Below, in pieces: positions 44,800 through 52,807 of a stretch of 53,081 bases of DNA. This DNA is from an uncultured Clostridia bacterium (GTDB lineage Bacteria > Bacillota > Clostridia > Christensenellales > Borkfalkiaceae). The stretch is taken from the NCBI GenBank assembly GCA_944340905.1, contig CALVLT010000014.1, positions 1 through 53,081 of the forward strand, given 5' to 3'. Numbering within the stretch: position 1 is the stretch's first letter; the number at the start of each line of letters is the position of its first letter. The notes under the pieces were generated by a model that saw only the letters and a program-made list of their open reading frames with translations, made no database searches and had not been told where the DNA came from. Made by a program: the position numbers and the translations under genes.

Positions 44800-46557
44800 T
44801 CAGTTCTTCGGCTTTTTTACGACGGCGATGTGCACGTCGTCGAGCTGCTTTTGTTCGACGGGCGAGGGCGCGTTCATCAGAAGATCGCGCGCCTTTGCAT
44901 TCATCGGGAAGGCGATGACTTCGCGGATATTCACGGTGTCCGAGATGAGCATCACCATTCTGTCTACCCCGGGCGCGACGCCCGCGTGCGGGGGCGCGCC
45001 GTACTCGAACGCGTGGTAGAGCGCGGGGAACTTCTTCTCCACGTCCTCCCTGCCCAGCCCCACGAGCGAGAACGCCTTGACCATGATCTCGGGGTCGTGA
45101 TTCCTGACTGCTCCCGACGAAAGTTCCACGCCGTTGCACACGATGTCATACTGATAGGCGAGCACTTCGAGGGGGTCCTGCTCCTCGAGCGCCTTCATGC
45201 CGCCCTGCGGCATGGAGAAGGGATTGTGGCAGAACTCGAGCTGTCCGGACTCCTCCCCGATCTCGTACATGGGGAAATCGACGATCCAGCAGAAACGGTA
45301 AACGTTCTTTTCGAGCAGGTCGAGCGCGGTCCCCAGCATGGTACGCAGAATGCCCGCGCGCTTTTGCGCAAGCGTAAGCTTGTCCTCGGCAAGCACGGCG
45401 ACGAACGCCCCCGCCCCCACCCCGAGGCGATCACAAAGCGCATCGGCGCGGTCCGCAACGAACTTGGCGATGCCGCCCGCGGGCGCGCCGTTCTCGTCCA
45501 GCTTGAACCAGTACATGGCGCCGCCTTCCGTCTTGACTTTGAACTCCTCAGCGAGCCTGTCGATCTGTTTTCTTGCGATGTTCGCATGGCTGACGGCGAT
45601 CGCCTTGACGACCTTGCCCTCTACGGCGGCAAAACCGCAGCCGCGCATGATGTCGGAAATGTCGCACACGGTGAGCGGGTTCCGAAGATCGGGCTTGTCC
45701 GTGCCGTACCTCTCCAGCGCGTCGCGGTAGGCGATGCGCCTGAAGGGCGGCTTGTCCGCCTCCCAGCCCGAAAACTTGGCGAACACGGGCGGAAGCACCC
45801 GCTCGAGCACGCCGAACACGTCCTCCTGCGTGGCGAACGCCATCTCGATATCCAATTGATAGAATTCGCCGGGGCTGCGGTCGGCGCGGGCGTCCTCGTC
45901 GCGGAAACAGGGCGCGATCTGAAAGTACTTATCAAAGCCCGAGCACATCAGAAGCTGCTTGTACTGCTGGGGCGCCTGGGGCAGCGCGTAGAACTCCCCG
46001 GGGTAGAGGCGGCTGGGCACGATGTAGTCCCTGGCGCCCTCGGGCGAGGAACTGGTCAGAATGGGCGTGGAAATTTCCAGGAACCCTTCCTGCGTCATGA
46101 GGCGGCGGAGTTCTGCGACGATCGCCGCGCGCAGCACGATCTTCTCCTTGACGGCGGGGTTGCGCAGATCGAGAAAGCGGTACCTAAGGCGCACGTCCTC
46201 GCCCGCCTCCGTCGAACGGGAGACCTCGAAGGGCAGCGCCTGCGTGGTGCGCCTGCCCAGCACCTCCACCTTCTCGGGCACGATCTCGATCTTGCCCGTG
46301 GGGAGCTTGTCGTTGGGCGCGGAGCGCAGCACCACGGTGCCCTCCACCGATACGGTGGATTCGGTGGGAATGTCGCGCAGCGCGGAAAGACAGGGTTCCT
46401 CGGTGGCGACCACCTGCGTGATGCCGTAAAAATCGCGGATGACGGCAAAGAGCAGGCCGCCCTTGTCGCGCTTGGAATCCAGCCAGCCGCAGATCTTGAC
46501 CTGCTTGCCGGCGTCCCCTTCCCGCAGCTCGTTGCAGTTGTGCGTTCTGTAAAACAT
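44800..46557 (-). CDS. aspS: Aspartyl-tRNA synthetase
   Basis: 585 aa. N-terminal OB-fold anticodon domain (about 1-110; KICGWLDSKRDKGGLLF), class II catalytic core with motif 2 FRDEDARADRSPGEFYQLD, a bacterial GAD insertion (about 300-400) and motif 3 GVAPGVDRMVML near residue 530. The RADRSPGEFYQLD form and the YGAPPHAGVAPGVDR end are the version I associate with alphaproteobacterial, often non-discriminating, enzymes, rather than the RADRQPEFTQLD form common elsewhere. It may therefore also charge tRNA-Asn; this is an inference. AAGGAT lies about 9 nt before the ATG. It has its own promoter immediately downstream of the P-loop kinase gene. Confidence 0.96.
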   Translation of the reverse strand: MFYRTHNCNELREGDAGKQVKICGWLDSKRDKGGLLFAVIRDFYGITQVVATEEPCLSALRDIPTESTVSVEGTVVLRSAPNDKLPTGKIEIVPEKVEVLGRRTTQALPFEVSRSTEAGEDVRLRYRFLDLRNPAVKEKIVLRAAIVAELRRLMTQEGFLEISTPILTSSSPEGARDYIVPSRLYPGEFYALPQAPQQYKQLLMCSGFDKYFQIAPCFRDEDARADRSPGEFYQLDIEMAFATQEDVFGVLERVLPPVFAKFSGWEADKPPFRRIAYRDALERYGTDKPDLRNPLTVCDISDIMRGCGFAAVEGKVVKAIAVSHANIARKQIDRLAEEFKVKTEGGAMYWFKLDENGAPAGGIAKFVADRADALCDRLGVGAGAFVAVLAEDKLTLAQKRAGILRTMLGTALDLLEKNVYRFCWIVDFPMYEIGEESGQLEFCHNPFSMPQGGMKALEEQDPLEVLAYQYDIVCNGVELSSGAVRNHDPEIMVKAFSLVGLGREDVEKKFPALYHAFEYGAPPHAGVAPGVDRMVMLISDTVNIREVIAFPMNAKARDLLMNAPSPVEQKQLDDVHIAVVKKPKN

Positions 46558-46590
46558 GGCAATATCCTTGAAGAATAAAATTCACCGTCG

Positions 46591-46619
46591 ATTATATCCC
46601 GCGCACAAAAAAAAGTCAA
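46591..46619 (-). promoter_or_regulatory. Promoter of aspS
   Basis: Minus strand TTGACT (46614-46619), 17-bp spacer containing an eight-T run, TATAAT (46591-46596). Leader about 27 nt, too short for a T-box. The -35 box lies 8 bp past the stop of the upstream gene. Confidence 0.88.
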
Positions 46620-46627
46620 GGGAATTG

Positions 46628-47146
46628 TCAATTCCCCTGAAAACTTTCCAGCCATTTATATGCCGCTGGTCGCGAGGAAAACACAAAGTGCGGTTTGCCG
46701 CTCCCCTCAAGCGCCCCGAGCATGGCGGGGCGGACGCTTTGCTCAAAGCGCAGGATCCACTCCTCGAATTCCGCATCCACGCGCTCCGGACAGCCCTGCG
46801 CCATATCGGGCCGCGTTCTTCCCGCATACTGCGCCGCCCGCGCATGGGCGCCCTCCAGACAGACGGCGGCGGGAATATCGAGAAAGACGGCGCAATCCGC
46901 CGCCGCAAGCCGCTGCGAAAGCGTGCGGTGATAGTTGCCGTCCATCACCCACACAGGCTTTGCAAGTTCCGCGGCGAGCAACCCGTCGAATTCTTCGCGG
47001 CTGCGGTTGACCCACCCCGGCAGCCACCAAAGCCGGTCAAGATGCACCACGGGCAGGGAGAAGCGGGCGCCCATGTTTGACGCAAAGGTGGATTTCCCTG
47101 CCCCGCCGTTGCCGAGGACGAGCACTTTTTTGTACGGAAATTTCAT
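46628..47146 (-). CDS. Small P-loop nucleotide kinase (adenylate kinase/topology modulation protein-like)
   Basis: 172 aa. Walker A GNGGAGKS (12-19) at the N-terminus, a substrate region VHLDRLWWLPGW (34-45), and an arginine-containing lid followed by a C-terminal helix, which together fit the FlaR/topology-modulation subgroup of P-loop kinases. The true substrate of these proteins is not well established; phosphate transfer to a nucleotide is likely. AGGAGG lies 7 nt before the ATG. It is the last gene of a three-gene run with an AAA ATPase (24-bp gap) and a RecD-like helicase. Confidence 0.85.
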   Translation of the reverse strand: MKFPYKKVLVLGNGGAGKSTFASNMGARFSLPVVHLDRLWWLPGWVNRSREEFDGLLAAELAKPVWVMDGNYHRTLSQRLAAADCAVFLDIPAAVCLEGAHARAAQYAGRTRPDMAQGCPERVDAEFEEWILRFEQSVRPAMLGALEGSGKPHFVFSSRPAAYKWLESFQGN

Positions 47147-47170
47147 ATACGTCCTCCTGTTTTCAGTCCA

Positions 47171-48034
47171 TCACTCCTCAAATTCCCAGCGATGGCGCGC
47201 AAAGAAGTCATAATAAGCGCGCACGTTTTTGAGCTGCGTCCAGCGCTTTACATCCACGGGATCGGCGTCGAAATCATATATCTTTGCCCCGTTCATCGCA
47301 AGCAAAAAGGGCGAGTGCGTTGCGATGATGATCTGACAGTCAAACCAGCGCGCTGCCTGTTCCAGAAATTCTTTCAGCTGCATCTGCCGCTCGGGAGAGA
47401 GGCTGTTTTCCGGCTCGTCCAGAAGGTAGAGCGCAGGTTCGTCTATCCTCTGCGTAAAATAGTAAAATGCGCTCTCGCCATTGGATTGCTCGCGCACGTT
47501 TCCGGAGAGCCGCGCCTTGACATACTTCGACTGCGTCCTGCTGCGGGCATCGCACACCTTTTTCAGGCGGTCGTAATCGTCAAGCGAATGCATGCGGAAC
47601 TGCGCGTATTTGTTCTGAAGATACTCCTCCAGCAGCTCCTCCCGCTTTCGGTCGATCCCCTCGTTGATGCCGCGCAGATTGAGCATGTAATCAAACACGT
47701 CGTCGCTGGCGATCACGGCGCTTTGCGCTGGCAGCGGCGCCGAGAGCATGTGCGCGCACATATTCACATAGTCGCCGAAAAAACTTGATTTGTTGAAGGG
47801 TGCGCCGCGCCCGATGTTCAGGCGCTCTGCGATCACGTTGAGCGCCGTGGTCTTGCCCGAGCCGTTGCCGCCGTAAAAAATGGTGACGGGCGCAAAATCC
47901 AGCCGCTCCAATCCGCGCGCGGACAGCACGAAGAACGGGTACATCGTGTTATAGCATGTGCGCTTGACGATGTTCAAACGGAACGCGTATTCCTCATCAT
48001 AGGTCGGAAATGTGAAACCGGACAGATAGACCAT
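47171..48034 (-). CDS. ABC-type AAA ATPase (AAA_15/AAA_21-like)
   Basis: 287 aa. Walker A GGNGSGKT (55-62), an ABC-like Walker B ALYLLDEPENSLSPE and an H-loop IIATHSPFLL are visible, with a central helical insertion of about 100 residues instead of a full SMC coiled coil. This is the architecture of the RecF/OLD-like stand-alone ATPases. Its target is unknown; no TOPRIM nuclease domain is present. The start at 48034 has GGGAG 6 nt upstream; an alternative GTG at 48058 directly abuts the stop of the helicase gene. It is the middle gene of the operon, which hints at nucleic-acid transactions, but no function should be assumed. Confidence 0.85.
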   Translation of the reverse strand: MVYLSGFTFPTYDEEYAFRLNIVKRTCYNTMYPFFVLSARGLERLDFAPVTIFYGGNGSGKTTALNVIAERLNIGRGAPFNKSSFFGDYVNMCAHMLSAPLPAQSAVIASDDVFDYMLNLRGINEGIDRKREELLEEYLQNKYAQFRMHSLDDYDRLKKVCDARSRTQSKYVKARLSGNVREQSNGESAFYYFTQRIDEPALYLLDEPENSLSPERQMQLKEFLEQAARWFDCQIIIATHSPFLLAMNGAKIYDFDADPVDVKRWTQLKNVRAYYDFFARHRWEFEE

Positions 48035-48058
48035 GTTCTTCTCCCGCTTGCCCCGCAC

Positions 48059-49309
48059 TCACCGCACAAGGACCAGCTTTTTCTTTGCCCTTGTCACGGC
48101 GGTGTACAGCCATTCGCGCGCATTTTCAAAACAGCCCGATTCGTCGAGCACGACCACGCTGTCATACTCCGAACCCTGCGCCTTGTGGCAGGTGACGGCA
48201 TAGGCGAATTCAAAGCGGCAGACGGCGTCCTCCCGCCGCACCTTGAACCGCCGCAGCATGGCAAGATTGCCCTCGTGCACGAGGATGCCGTTGGTGAGCA
48301 GGCACGCCTTGTCGCCGTAGCCGTGAAAATACTGTCCGCGCGTGAAGATGCCCGTGTCAAATGGCAGCCCCTCGACGGCGTCGGGCAAAAAATCGGGCGT
48401 AAAATCCAAAAGTCCCAGCCCGTCGAGCTGTTCGCGCACATTGGAGCAGGTGCCGATGATGCCGTTGACGAGGTGAAAATCCCCCCTCTCGTCCAGCGTC
48501 TTGCTCCAGTCGTTGAGCGTGCACACGAGCTTTTCCCCCTCGCAGGGCAGCGGGCAATCGACGATGCCGTGCAGCGCGCGCACCTCGCGGTTGACGGCGG
48601 CGCGCGTCTTATTGGTACCCACGATGATCTGATCGGCCTGTTCAAACACCCTCTCGCGCACCTCCTGCGTGAATTCGCGGCGCGAAATGACGGCAACGTC
48701 CCCCTCTTTTCCGAACCGCGGCAGGCCGCCGCAGCGCACCTTTTCCGCAAGGCGCACGATGGGATTGTCCCTTTCCTGCCGCACGATCTCCCTGAGCGTG
48801 ACGACAGGCATGGTGAGCAGCGAGTTACTCCCCCTGACGGGCGGGAGCTGGGCGGGATCGCCGCAGCACAGGCACTTGACGCCGTAGGACAGCAGATCGC
48901 GCAGTGTATCGTCCGAGACCATGCTCGTCTCGTCCAGCACGATGAGACGGATATCGGAGTCGATCTTCTCCTTTTTCACAAAGCGCAGAAAGCGCTCGGA
49001 GATGACCTCGCCGTTCTCGTCCACCTCGATGTCCTCTTCGCGCGTATAGATGAGGCTGTGCACGGTGGAGGCAGGCACCCCCGCGCGGATGAGTACGGAT
49101 GCCGCCTTCCCCGTGGGGGCGACGAACATTGCGCTCTTGCCGGGGATGAGGCCGAGCGCGCGCACCACATAGTCCACGAGAAAGGTCTTGCCCGTTCCGG
49201 CATAGCCGCACAGCACAAAGATCTGCGTATTCCAATGCAAAAACCACTCTTCGATGAGCGCCGCCGCCTCCGCCTGATCGGCAGTGAGCGAAACCCCGCT
49301 GATTTCCAT
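48059..49309 (-). CDS. RecD-like superfamily 1 DNA helicase / AAA ATPase
   Basis: 416 aa. SF1B helicase motifs are in order: Q-motif-like LTADQAEA (8-15), Walker A GYAGTGKT (35-42), motif Ia FVAPTGKAA, motif II LIVLDETSMV, motif III CLCCGDPAQLPPV, motif V-VI AYAVTCHKAQGSEYDSVVV and TAVTRAKKKLVLV at the C-terminus. The short N-terminus and single core resemble Dda/RecD2-like helicases without extra domains. It heads a run with an ABC-type ATPase and a small kinase. Start 49309: the -10 box ends 6 nt before the ATG and no Shine-Dalgarno sequence is present, so it may be translated from a leaderless mRNA. The in-frame extension up to 49399 lies upstream of the promoter. Confidence 0.88.
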   Translation of the reverse strand: MEISGVSLTADQAEAAALIEEWFLHWNTQIFVLCGYAGTGKTFLVDYVVRALGLIPGKSAMFVAPTGKAASVLIRAGVPASTVHSLIYTREEDIEVDENGEVISERFLRFVKKEKIDSDIRLIVLDETSMVSDDTLRDLLSYGVKCLCCGDPAQLPPVRGSNSLLTMPVVTLREIVRQERDNPIVRLAEKVRCGGLPRFGKEGDVAVISRREFTQEVRERVFEQADQIIVGTNKTRAAVNREVRALHGIVDCPLPCEGEKLVCTLNDWSKTLDERGDFHLVNGIIGTCSNVREQLDGLGLLDFTPDFLPDAVEGLPFDTGIFTRGQYFHGYGDKACLLTNGILVHEGNLAMLRRFKVRREDAVCRFEFAYAVTCHKAQGSEYDSVVVLDESGCFENAREWLYTAVTRAKKKLVLVR

Positions 49310-49315
49310 ACCATG

Positions 49316-49344
49316 AGTATAGCACAGCGCCGCCTGAAAGGCAA
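49316..49344 (-). promoter_or_regulatory. Promoter of the helicase-ATPase-kinase operon
   Basis: Minus strand TTGCCT (49339-49344), 17-bp spacer, TATACT (49316-49321), then 6 nt to the ATG at 49309, the same spacing as in the reductase promoter. Confidence 0.8.
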
Positions 49345-49393
49345 ACATTCGTTCACGGTTTGCGGAATTTTCCCTGCAATTTCTTTTTTCGTG

Positions 49394-49422
49394 TTGCAAT
49401 TTTCACGCGAACATGCTATAAT
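49394..49422 (+). promoter_or_regulatory. Promoter of asnA
   Basis: TTGCAA (49394-49399), 17-bp spacer, TATAAT (49417-49422). Predicted start near 49429; the leader of about 21 nt includes GGGAGG (49438-49443). Confidence 0.87.
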
Positions 49423-49449
49423 AAGAAAAATACACAGGGAGGTACCCCC

Positions 49450-50433
49450 ATGTATCGTGCAAAACTCGGACTGATCGCCACCGAACATGCGATCAAGGAA
49501 GTCAAGGATACGTTTGAGCGGTTGCTTGCCAGGGCGCTCAACCTCACGCGCATCAGCGCGCCCCTGTTCGTTCCCGCGGGCAGCGGACTCAACGACAACC
49601 TGAACGGCGTGGAGCGCCCCGTCTCCTTCGATATCCGTGCGGACGGCATGCGCGCGGAGGTGGTGCAGTCGCTCGCCAAATGGAAGCGCTACGCCCTTGC
49701 CAAGTACGGCTTCGAGCCGCACAGCGGGCTGTATTGCGATATGAACGCCATCCGCCGCGACGAGCCGCTCGACGCCCTGCACTCCGTCTATGTGGACCAG
49801 TGGGACTGGGAGGCGGTCATCCTGCGCGAGGACAGGACGCGCGCCTATCTGGAGGACACCGTCCGCAAGATCTACGCCGCCATGCGCACGGCGGCAAAGA
49901 CGGTGTGCGCGGACTATCCCGCGCTGGAAAACTACTTCTCCGAGGACATCACGTTCGTGACGACGCAGGAGCTGGAGGACGCCTACCCCGTGCTCTCCCC
50001 CAAGGAGCGCGAATGCCGGTTCACGCAGGAACACGGCGCGGCGTTCGTCATGCAGATCGGCGGAAAACTCAAATCGGGATTCCGCCACGACGGGCGCTCC
50101 CCCGACTATGACGACTGGACGCTCAACGGCGACATCGTCGTGTGGTATCCTCCGCTCGGCTGCGCCTTCGAGCTGTCCTCCATGGGCATCCGCGTGGACG
50201 AGGCGGCGCTCATCCGTCAGTTGGAAGAGGGCGGCTGCCTGGACCGCCTGGAGCTGCCCTTCCACAGGGCGCTCGCCGCGGGCGAACTCCCCCTGACCAT
50301 GGGCGGAGGCATCGGGCAGTCCCGCCTGTGCATGCTCCTTCTGAACAAGGCACACATCGGGGAGGTGCAGGTGTCCGTCTGGGACGAAAAGACCCTCGGT
50401 TACTGCCGCGAAGAGGGCATCGAACTCATGTGA
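49450..50433 (+). CDS. asnA: Aspartate--ammonia ligase (AsnA)
   Basis: 327 aa, the normal AsnA length (about 330). It makes asparagine from aspartate and ammonia with ATP and belongs to the class II tRNA synthetase fold. Family blocks: IATEHAIKEVKDTFERLL at the start, APLFVPAGSGLNDNLNGVER (38-57), GLYCDMNAIRRDE, VDQWDWE (about 116-122), GDIVVWYPPLGCAFELSSMG and GGGIGQSRLCMLLL near the end. The ATG at 49450 has GGGAGG 6 nt upstream; earlier in-frame sequence is upstream of the promoter. Its stop codon abuts that of the convergent lipoprotein gene with no gap. Presence of a free-asparagine route close to aspS is of interest for how Asn-tRNA is made here. Confidence 0.96.
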   Translation: MYRAKLGLIATEHAIKEVKDTFERLLARALNLTRISAPLFVPAGSGLNDNLNGVERPVSFDIRADGMRAEVVQSLAKWKRYALAKYGFEPHSGLYCDMNAIRRDEPLDALHSVYVDQWDWEAVILREDRTRAYLEDTVRKIYAAMRTAAKTVCADYPALENYFSEDITFVTTQELEDAYPVLSPKERECRFTQEHGAAFVMQIGGKLKSGFRHDGRSPDYDDWTLNGDIVVWYPPLGCAFELSSMGIRVDEAALIRQLEEGGCLDRLELPFHRALAAGELPLTMGGGIGQSRLCMLLLNKAHIGEVQVSVWDEKTLGYCREEGIELM

Positions 50434-50844
50434 TCAGCGCCCGAACCGCGCATACAGACAGCGTCCGCCGAGGTTTTGCCAGAGGCGGACGTTTCCCTTT
50501 TCCATGGGGAAGGTGCGCCCCGCGCCCGCCTGCCCGGGCACATGAAAGGTGATGCGCCCTGCCTCGGGATCGGCCTCATAGCGCAGGGCGTATTCCCCCC
50601 TGCCCCCTTCCGCGCTCTGCCAGGAGAGGGTCGCCTCCCCGTCATAAGCAAGTTCCAGGCGCACATATTCAAAGGCGGAGAGCATGTCCTCGCCCGCAAG
50701 CGTGAGCGTATCGCAGCGATATTCCCCGACATAGGGCCTGGACAGCTCGGAGAGCGTGCTCATTTCGGACACGTCCCCCTCGCAGCCCGTCAGCAGCGCG
50801 GCAGCAAACAGGAGCGCGCCCAGCGCACACAGATATTTTCGCAT
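50434..50844 (-). CDS. Small lipoprotein of unknown function
   Basis: 136 aa. Signal peptide with a clear lipobox LTGC (Cys21). The mature part (about 115 residues) is beta-rich with a pattern like small ligand-binding or inhibitor-type barrels: GEYRCDTLTLAGEDM, LELAYDGEATLSW, GRITFHVPG. No family recognised with confidence. The region before the ATG has no Shine-Dalgarno sequence and no convincing promoter beyond a weak AATACT box 6 nt upstream. Divergent from the amino acid kinase gene and convergent with asnA, whose terminator hairpin lies inside this coding region. Confidence 0.8.
   Translation of the reverse strand: MRKYLCALGALLFAAALLTGCEGDVSEMSTLSELSRPYVGEYRCDTLTLAGEDMLSAFEYVRLELAYDGEATLSWQSAEGGRGEYALRYEADPEAGRITFHVPGQAGAGRTFPMEKGNVRLWQNLGGRCLYARFGR
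50462..50501 (+). terminator. asnA terminator embedded in the opposite-strand lipoprotein gene
   Basis: CGTCCGCC (50462-50469) and GGCGGACG (50484-50491), 14-nt loop, followed by TTTCCCTTTT. It starts 29 bp after the asnA stop, within the 3' end of the convergent gene. Confidence 0.7.
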
Positions 50845-50855
50845 GGAAAAAGTAT

Positions 50856-50884
50856 TTGCAATTTGCGCGCTTTCATGTTACAAT
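50856..50884 (+). promoter_or_regulatory. Promoter of the amino acid kinase gene
   Basis: TTGCAA (50856-50861), 17-bp spacer, TACAAT (50879-50884). Leader of about 38 nt with GGGAGAAAGG just before the ATG. A second TACAAT-like box lies at about 50910. Confidence 0.8.
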
Positions 50885-50928
50885 GGTGTACAAATCCGCG
50901 ACAGCAGGTTACAATACGGGAGAAAGGT

Positions 50929-51747
50929 ATGACGTTCGACTTTGAACTTGTGGGCAAGATCGGCTCCATGGCGCTCATCGACCGCGAGGACGGCATCATC
51001 GACTACACACGGGTGGCGCGCATCTCGCGCGAACTGCGTCCGGGATATATCTGGATCTCGAGCGGCGCGACGGAGATCGGGCGGCTGGACTTTCTTCAGC
51101 GCACGGGCAGGGAGCTGACGGGCGAGAGCGCCAAGACGGACTACGCCGCGCAGGGACAGACCATTCTCATGCAGACGTACCGCCAGTTCATCGACCCCGC
51201 CTACTCCGTGCGGCAGGTGCTGGTCGAACACCACCACTTCAACGACGACAAAAAGAGCGATCACCTGAAGGGGCTGCTGCTCAGATGCCGCGAACAGAAC
51301 GCAATTCCCATCGTCAACTACAACGATGCCGTCTCCTCCGAGGAAAACCGCCGCATGGAACTGCTCGCCCTGTCCAAGGACAAGCGGCGGGTGTTCGAGT
51401 GCGTGGATAACGACGAGACGGCGTCGCGCATCGCCTGCCTTGTCCGCGCAAGGACGCTCATCATCTTCACGAGCGTGGACGGCATCTATCTGAATCCCGA
51501 CGACGCCTCCACCCTCGTCAAAGAAATTGCGGGCAAGGACGGCTATGAACTGACGGAGCACATCGAAGAATATAAAAAGTACTGCGTGGGCGCCTCCCGC
51601 GCGGGCGCAAACGGCGCGCGGGCAAAGCTGGAATATGTCAAGGACGCCGCCGCACAGGGCACGACGGTCTATATTGCCAATGCAAAATACACCATCGCCG
51701 CCGTCCTCTCGGGCGACGTCCCCTGCACCAGGATCGCCATCCGCTGA
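50929..51747 (+). CDS. Amino acid kinase family protein (glutamate 5-kinase-like, divergent)
   Basis: 272 aa. The fold is recognisable from GYIWISSGATEIGRLDF (about 39-55, like the SSGA segment of ProB), AQGQTILMQTYRQF, IPIVNYNDAVS (about 123-133) and LIIFTSVDGIYLNP (about 177-190), the equivalents of the glutamate 5-kinase substrate and ATP loops. It lacks the C-terminal PUA domain and the usual GGMxTK lysine motif appears as RAGANGARAKLEYVKDA, so the substrate may differ from glutamate. No proA or proC gene is adjacent. The start at 50929 has GGGAGAAAGG upstream; the longer frame opening at 50476 overlaps the divergent lipoprotein gene and is rejected. Confidence 0.8.
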   Translation: MTFDFELVGKIGSMALIDREDGIIDYTRVARISRELRPGYIWISSGATEIGRLDFLQRTGRELTGESAKTDYAAQGQTILMQTYRQFIDPAYSVRQVLVEHHHFNDDKKSDHLKGLLLRCREQNAIPIVNYNDAVSSEENRRMELLALSKDKRRVFECVDNDETASRIACLVRARTLIIFTSVDGIYLNPDDASTLVKEIAGKDGYELTEHIEEYKKYCVGASRAGANGARAKLEYVKDAAAQGTTVYIANAKYTIAAVLSGDVPCTRIAIR

Positions 51748-51808
51748 TCCTGCCACACGCATCATACCATTCTTGACTTTATCAGATCAAAAACGCTAAA
51801 AAACTTCA

Positions 51809-51842
51809 CGCCCGTCCGCCGTCAAAAGACGGCGGACGGGCG
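51809..51842. terminator. Shared terminator of convergent genes
   Basis: A perfect 15-bp stem (51809-51823 with 51828-51842) and an AAAA loop. On the minus strand it is followed after five bases by six T, so it fits best the PRC-barrel gene; it also lies 61 bp past the kinase stop on the plus strand. Confidence 0.85.
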
Positions 51843-51935
51843 TATTGAATGTAACGCAGCTTCCTTTTTGGAACCTGCAATGCGCGATCGGTCATGGATT
51901 TCTCTCCACGTATCCGAAAAATCGCGCCAAAGACC

Positions 51936-52709
51936 TCAGTAAAGATTGGTGAGCGTGTTCACCGTCAGCGCCAACAGGCGGTTTCCCCGCCGCGCACGGG
52001 CGATTACTTCGGGCGTGATGCGCTCCCCCGCGAGCGCGACGGGCTGCCCCTGCGCATCGTAGACGCTGCGCTTGACGCGCCTGCCGAGCAGGTTGGTGCG
52101 GTCCAGCCGGTATTCACCACCACGGTGCTGCTCTTCCTCTGCGCGCTTGTCGCCCGACGGCAGCGCCGCCCCTCTGCCGACCGCCTGCACGGGCTGTGCG
52201 GGGTTTGACTGCGCAGGCACGGGCTGTTTTGATGCGGCTGCCGCAGGCCTTTTTTTCCGCGTTCCCGCAGCGGCAGGCTTGCCCGCGCGTCCCCCGGCAC
52301 GCCGCCTCTCCTCTGCCGTGGGATAGACGATGACCGTCTCCCCCAAAGCCGTACATGCAATCGGGAAACGGCGTTCTTTGTTCTCTGCTGCGACGATGAG
52401 TTCGGGCGCATCGCCGGGCACCATGTCCGCGATCACCCCGCAGAATTCCCCCGTATGCGTGTACACGGACCTGCCGACGGGACACTCCGTTCCCGTGGGC
52501 GCCTGCAGCCGCTGCCGACCTGCGATCACGGCGTCCTCCGCCGCAAGCACGGCGCGCGCAGGCAGGTAAAATTCTTCTTCATCCCCATCCGCACAGACGA
52601 GACAGGAAAGTTTTTTCATGTCGCGCGTCAGGCGCAGCGCAACAACGTAGCCGAGCCACTCCCCCGTACGGGAAAAAACGCTCTTTCCGACCAATGACGA
52701 AATCTGCAT
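51936..52709 (-). CDS. PRC-barrel domain protein with low-complexity linker
   Basis: 257 aa. Residues about 1-70 form a PRC-barrel (MQISSLVGKSVFSRTGEWLG; repeated strand pattern FYLPARAVLAAED). A second related unit at about 75-130 begins VGRSVYTHTGEFCG. A basic A/P/Q/R-rich linker (about 130-200) leads to a C-terminal segment TNLLGRRVKRSVYDAQGQPV that again resembles half a PRC unit, followed by a helix. PRC-barrels bind RNA or protein partners, for example in ribosome maturation or photosynthetic centres; sporulation-associated YlmC/YmxH proteins are small relatives in Bacillota. The precise role is unknown. AGAGGTG precedes the ATG at 52709. Confidence 0.82.
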   Translation of the reverse strand: MQISSLVGKSVFSRTGEWLGYVVALRLTRDMKKLSCLVCADGDEEEFYLPARAVLAAEDAVIAGRQRLQAPTGTECPVGRSVYTHTGEFCGVIADMVPGDAPELIVAAENKERRFPIACTALGETVIVYPTAEERRRAGGRAGKPAAAGTRKKRPAAAASKQPVPAQSNPAQPVQAVGRGAALPSGDKRAEEEQHRGGEYRLDRTNLLGRRVKRSVYDAQGQPVALAGERITPEVIARARRGNRLLALTVNTLTNLY

Positions 52710-52807
52710 GAATCACCTCTCGCCCCAATTGTATGCCGCCGCAACAGCGCTTTCCCGAAATTTTTTTGCTTGAAAAGAAATTTTTTTGTCAAATCCGCTG
52801 AAAAACG

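Noticed and set aside
46558-46620. Possible T-box riboswitch upstream of aspS or asnA
   Set aside because: The leaders are only about 20-30 nt from well-defined promoters, too short for a T-box.
47171-49309. Complete anti-phage (OLD/Gabija-type) system
   Set aside because: No TOPRIM nuclease or UvrD-like partner with matching architecture is present; naming a known defence system would overstate the evidence.
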